The position numbers and the translations under genes are program-made. DNA of 47,975 nt from Cyanobacteria bacterium M_DeepCast_200m_mx_001 (GTDB lineage Bacteria > Cyanobacteriota > Cyanobacteriia > PCC-6307 > Cyanobiaceae). Positions 46,268-47,975 of the stretch are shown piece by piece; position 1 is the first letter of the stretch; the number at the start of each line of letters is the position of its first letter. The stretch covers positions 1 through 47,975 of the forward strand of contig VGQL01000003.1 in the NCBI GenBank assembly GCA_016882415.1, in the 5' to 3' direction. The notes beneath the pieces were generated by a model. The model had not been told where the DNA came from and ran no database searches. It saw only the letters and a program-made list of their open reading frames with translations.

Positions 46268-47478
46268 GGCTGCAGCCAGGCCCGCCAGCGCTGGCGCTCC
46301 CATTTGCCGGCGGCTGTGCGCTCCAGCGGAGGGCAAGGGTGCCAATGCAGGGGCCGCTGGCTGGCCGGGAGCGCTTGGGCTAACGCCGATAACGCCGTGA
46401 TCAGGGCCGTGGCGTCCGCGCCGGCCCTGGGCCGCACCAGGGCTACCAGCCGCGCCCCCCAGAGGGCATCGGCCTGGGGCAAGAGCAGCAGCTCCGCCAG
46501 CGGCAATTGCGCCGCCGCCGCCAGGGCTAGCAGCCGCTGCTCCACCTGCTCGGGGAACACGGTTTCACCGCCGCTCTGCATGGCCCCATCCAGCCGCCCC
46601 AGCAGGGTGAGACCGCCCGGGCCAAGGGCGGCCCGGTCGCCGCTGCACCACCAACCCGCCTGCAGGGGCAGCGGCACCAGGCGCCCCGCCTCCAGGGTGC
46701 CCAGGGCCAGACTGGGGGCCTGGATCTCCAGTGCATCGCTGCCGGGCTGCAGCCGCAGCCGGGCATGGGGCAGGGGCTCACCGCAGCCCGCTTCCCCCGC
46801 CAGGAAACGATCCGGCGGCAAGGCCGCCACCAGGGCCGCCGTTTCGGTGCTGCCGTAGCAGGGGGCCAGCCGAATCCCCTCACGGCGGCAGCGCTCCGCC
46901 ACGGCCTCCGGCAGGGCGGAGCCCCCCACCCAGATCAGGGCAAACCCCCGCAGCCAGGCCACCCCCTCGGACTGCTCCAACAGGCGCTGCAGCTGGGTGG
47001 GCACCAGGGAGAGCAACGGCTGGGTGCCCGGGCGGGGCGGGGCCTGCTGCTGCAACTGGGCGGGGTCGCGCATCAGCTGGGGCGAGAGCCAGTGCAGGGG
47101 TACCCCCCAGGCCTGGGCGCGCACCAGGGGCATCAGGCCGCTCACATGCTGCAGCGGCAGGGGGTTGAACAGTTCGCTGGCCGCCGGATCCAGGCCCTGC
47201 TGCCACAGCCAAGCGGCCGTGGCCGCCGCCGCCGCCTGCAGATGGGCCAGGGGCTGCAGGCACCAATGGCGGGCCCCGAGGCTGCCGCCGCTGCCCAGCA
47301 CCACCGCCGGCCCCCAATCCGGATCCACCCGCGCAGGCAACGCCGCCCGCAGCGCCCCCTGCTCCTCCGGCACCGCGATGGCGGCGGTGCCCCCCTGCCC
47401 CCAGAGCTGCAGCAGCTGGGCCGCCACCGCTTCGCGGTCGCCCGCCGCCAGCAGCACCTGGGGCCGGGTGGTGCTCAT
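46264..47478 (-). CDS. menE: O-succinylbenzoate-CoA ligase (MenE)
   Basis: MenE activates o-succinylbenzoate with CoA and ATP for the naphthoquinone ring of phylloquinone. The 404-residue acyl-CoA-synthetase family protein has an atypical phosphate loop (LGSGGSLGARHW, where others have SSGTTG), PLQHVSGLMPLVRAQ, APCYGSTETAALVA, CSGDRAALGPGGLTLLGRLDG with MQSGGETVFPEQVEQ and the C-terminal Lys in RTAAGKWERQ. These are sufficient for the ANL fold. It overlaps menC by 4 nt (ATGA). Confidence 0.92.
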   Translation of the reverse strand: MSTTRPQVLLAAGDREAVAAQLLQLWGQGGTAAIAVPEEQGALRAALPARVDPDWGPAVVLGSGGSLGARHWCLQPLAHLQAAAAATAAWLWQQGLDPAASELFNPLPLQHVSGLMPLVRAQAWGVPLHWLSPQLMRDPAQLQQQAPPRPGTQPLLSLVPTQLQRLLEQSEGVAWLRGFALIWVGGSALPEAVAERCRREGIRLAPCYGSTETAALVAALPPDRFLAGEAGCGEPLPHARLRLQPGSDALEIQAPSLALGTLEAGRLVPLPLQAGWWCSGDRAALGPGGLTLLGRLDGAMQSGGETVFPEQVEQRLLALAAAAQLPLAELLLLPQADALWGARLVALVRPRAGADATALITALSALAQALPASQRPLHWHPCPPLERTAAGKWERQRWRAWLQP

Positions 47479-47975
47479 GCGGCAGCCCCCCACACCCGCC
47501 AAGGATCCAATGCAAACAGGGGCCCGGGGGGCCGCCAACCGGGGGCCAGCCCCGGGGCGGTGGGGGTGGGGCCTGCGGCCTGGAGGGCCGCCAGGTGCTC
47601 CACCAACCGCCGGCCGATGCCGGTCTCGAAGGCGGTGCTCAGCATCAACCGCGGGGTGCCCGTCGCCAGGGCCGCCAGCAGCGGCCGCGGGTCGCCCTCC
47701 AGCAGGGGGCGCCGCACCTGCCAACCGCCCCAGCGCTGCAGCGGCGGCGGCGGGCTGTGGCGCAGGGACTCATCCAGGGCCACCGGCACCCGTGCCGCCA
47801 GGGCCTCCAACCCCGCCCAATCGCTCGGGGGCAACGGCTGCTCCAGCCATGCCAAGCGGGGCTCAGCCCGCAGCCGATCGGCCCAGGCGCCGGCGGTGGC
47901 GCGATCCCAGCCGCCGTTGGCATCCAGGCGCAGGCGGGCATCGGCGGGCAACAGGGCCAACAGCTGCTCCAGCAG
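47475..47975 (-). CDS. menC: o-Succinylbenzoate synthase (MenC), 5' end beyond window
   Basis: MenC dehydrates SHCHC to o-succinylbenzoate. Only the C-terminal part (about 165 residues) is present. It shows enolase-superfamily metal and base sites: LRLDANGGWDRATA, WLEQPLPPSDW, PVALDESLR and a C-terminal STAFETGIGR block. The frame stays open to the right edge. It is followed directly by menE in the usual men gene order. Confidence 0.93.
   Translation of the reverse strand: MLEQLLALLPADARLRLDANGGWDRATAGAWADRLRAEPRLAWLEQPLPPSDWAGLEALAARVPVALDESLRHSPPPPLQRWGGWQVRRPLLEGDPRPLLAALATGTPRLMLSTAFETGIGRRLVEHLAALQAAGPTPTAPGLAPGWRPPGPLFALDPWRVWGAAA

Overview
This window is a very GC-rich, densely packed stretch of a cyanobacterial chromosome. 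The chlorophyll gene chlM, the plant-type carotenoid genes crtB and crtP, eight NDH-1 subunit genes (ndhA, D, E, F, G, H, I, M), rpaB, ycf34, an rbcR-type LysR regulator and the phylloquinone genes menC and menE leave little doubt about the phylum. The small gene sizes, the gene order (ndhM / DUF3172 / rbcR / NnrU / ndhF1 / ndhD1; plsX-fabH-fabD-plsC behind rpaB) and the high GC point to the Cyanobium / Synechococcus picocyanobacterial group. That placement is an inference from gene content, not a database match.

Layout. 1-7.0 kb: radA (cut by the window edge), divergent from rpaB and a lipid operon plsX-fabH-fabD-plsC. 6.4-9.9 kb: ydcF-like, tsaB and ycf34 on the minus strand, then cca and an RRM RNA-binding protein. 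9.9-13.2 kb: an alpha/beta hydrolase and the carotenoid pair crtP-crtB. 13.3-20.1 kb: ndhM, a DUF3172 protein, rbcR, an NnrU/Z-ISO-like membrane protein, ndhF1 and ndhD1. 20.2-25.4 kb: lapA-like, scpA, a sugar nucleotidyltransferase, metF, a small LuxR regulator (PedR-like), a CYTH protein and nadK. 25.4-31.6 kb, minus strand: DUF3352 protein, sixA-like, gltA, ndhA-I-G-E, nadK and CYTH. 31.7-38.5 kb: rhodanese, hrcA, trpB, a possible small ORF, SUI1/YciH, cysC, a PerM-like permease, purE and nagA. 38.5-48 kb: chlM, an RluA-like protein, a Ycf29-like response regulator, a secreted hypothetical, a cysteine desulfurase, a membrane protein, rsmH, ndhH, a DHNA-CoA-type thioesterase, menE and menC (cut by the window edge).

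How it fits together. Most genes serve photosynthetic electron flow and the pigments, lipids and quinones of the thylakoid: NDH-1L subunits, chlorophyll methylation, phytoene synthesis and desaturation, phylloquinone side-ring assembly and fatty-acid initiation. Redox- or light-linked regulators (RpaB, RbcR, PedR-like, Ycf29-like) lie among them. The rest is housekeeping.

I saw no transposon, prophage, CRISPR array, tRNA or rRNA, and no cluster that looks like a new defence or biosynthetic system. The points most worth a second look are a 23-bp perfect inverted repeat between ndhF1 and ndhD1; an RluA-family protein whose catalytic Asp is Gly; a thioesterase that seems to need a CTG start just after the in-frame ndhH stop; a possible small dicysteine ORF next to trpB; a repeat-rich N-terminal extension on PlsX; a recurrent TAnnnT box about 21-34 nt before starts; and antisense overlap of seven of ten convergent gene pairs.
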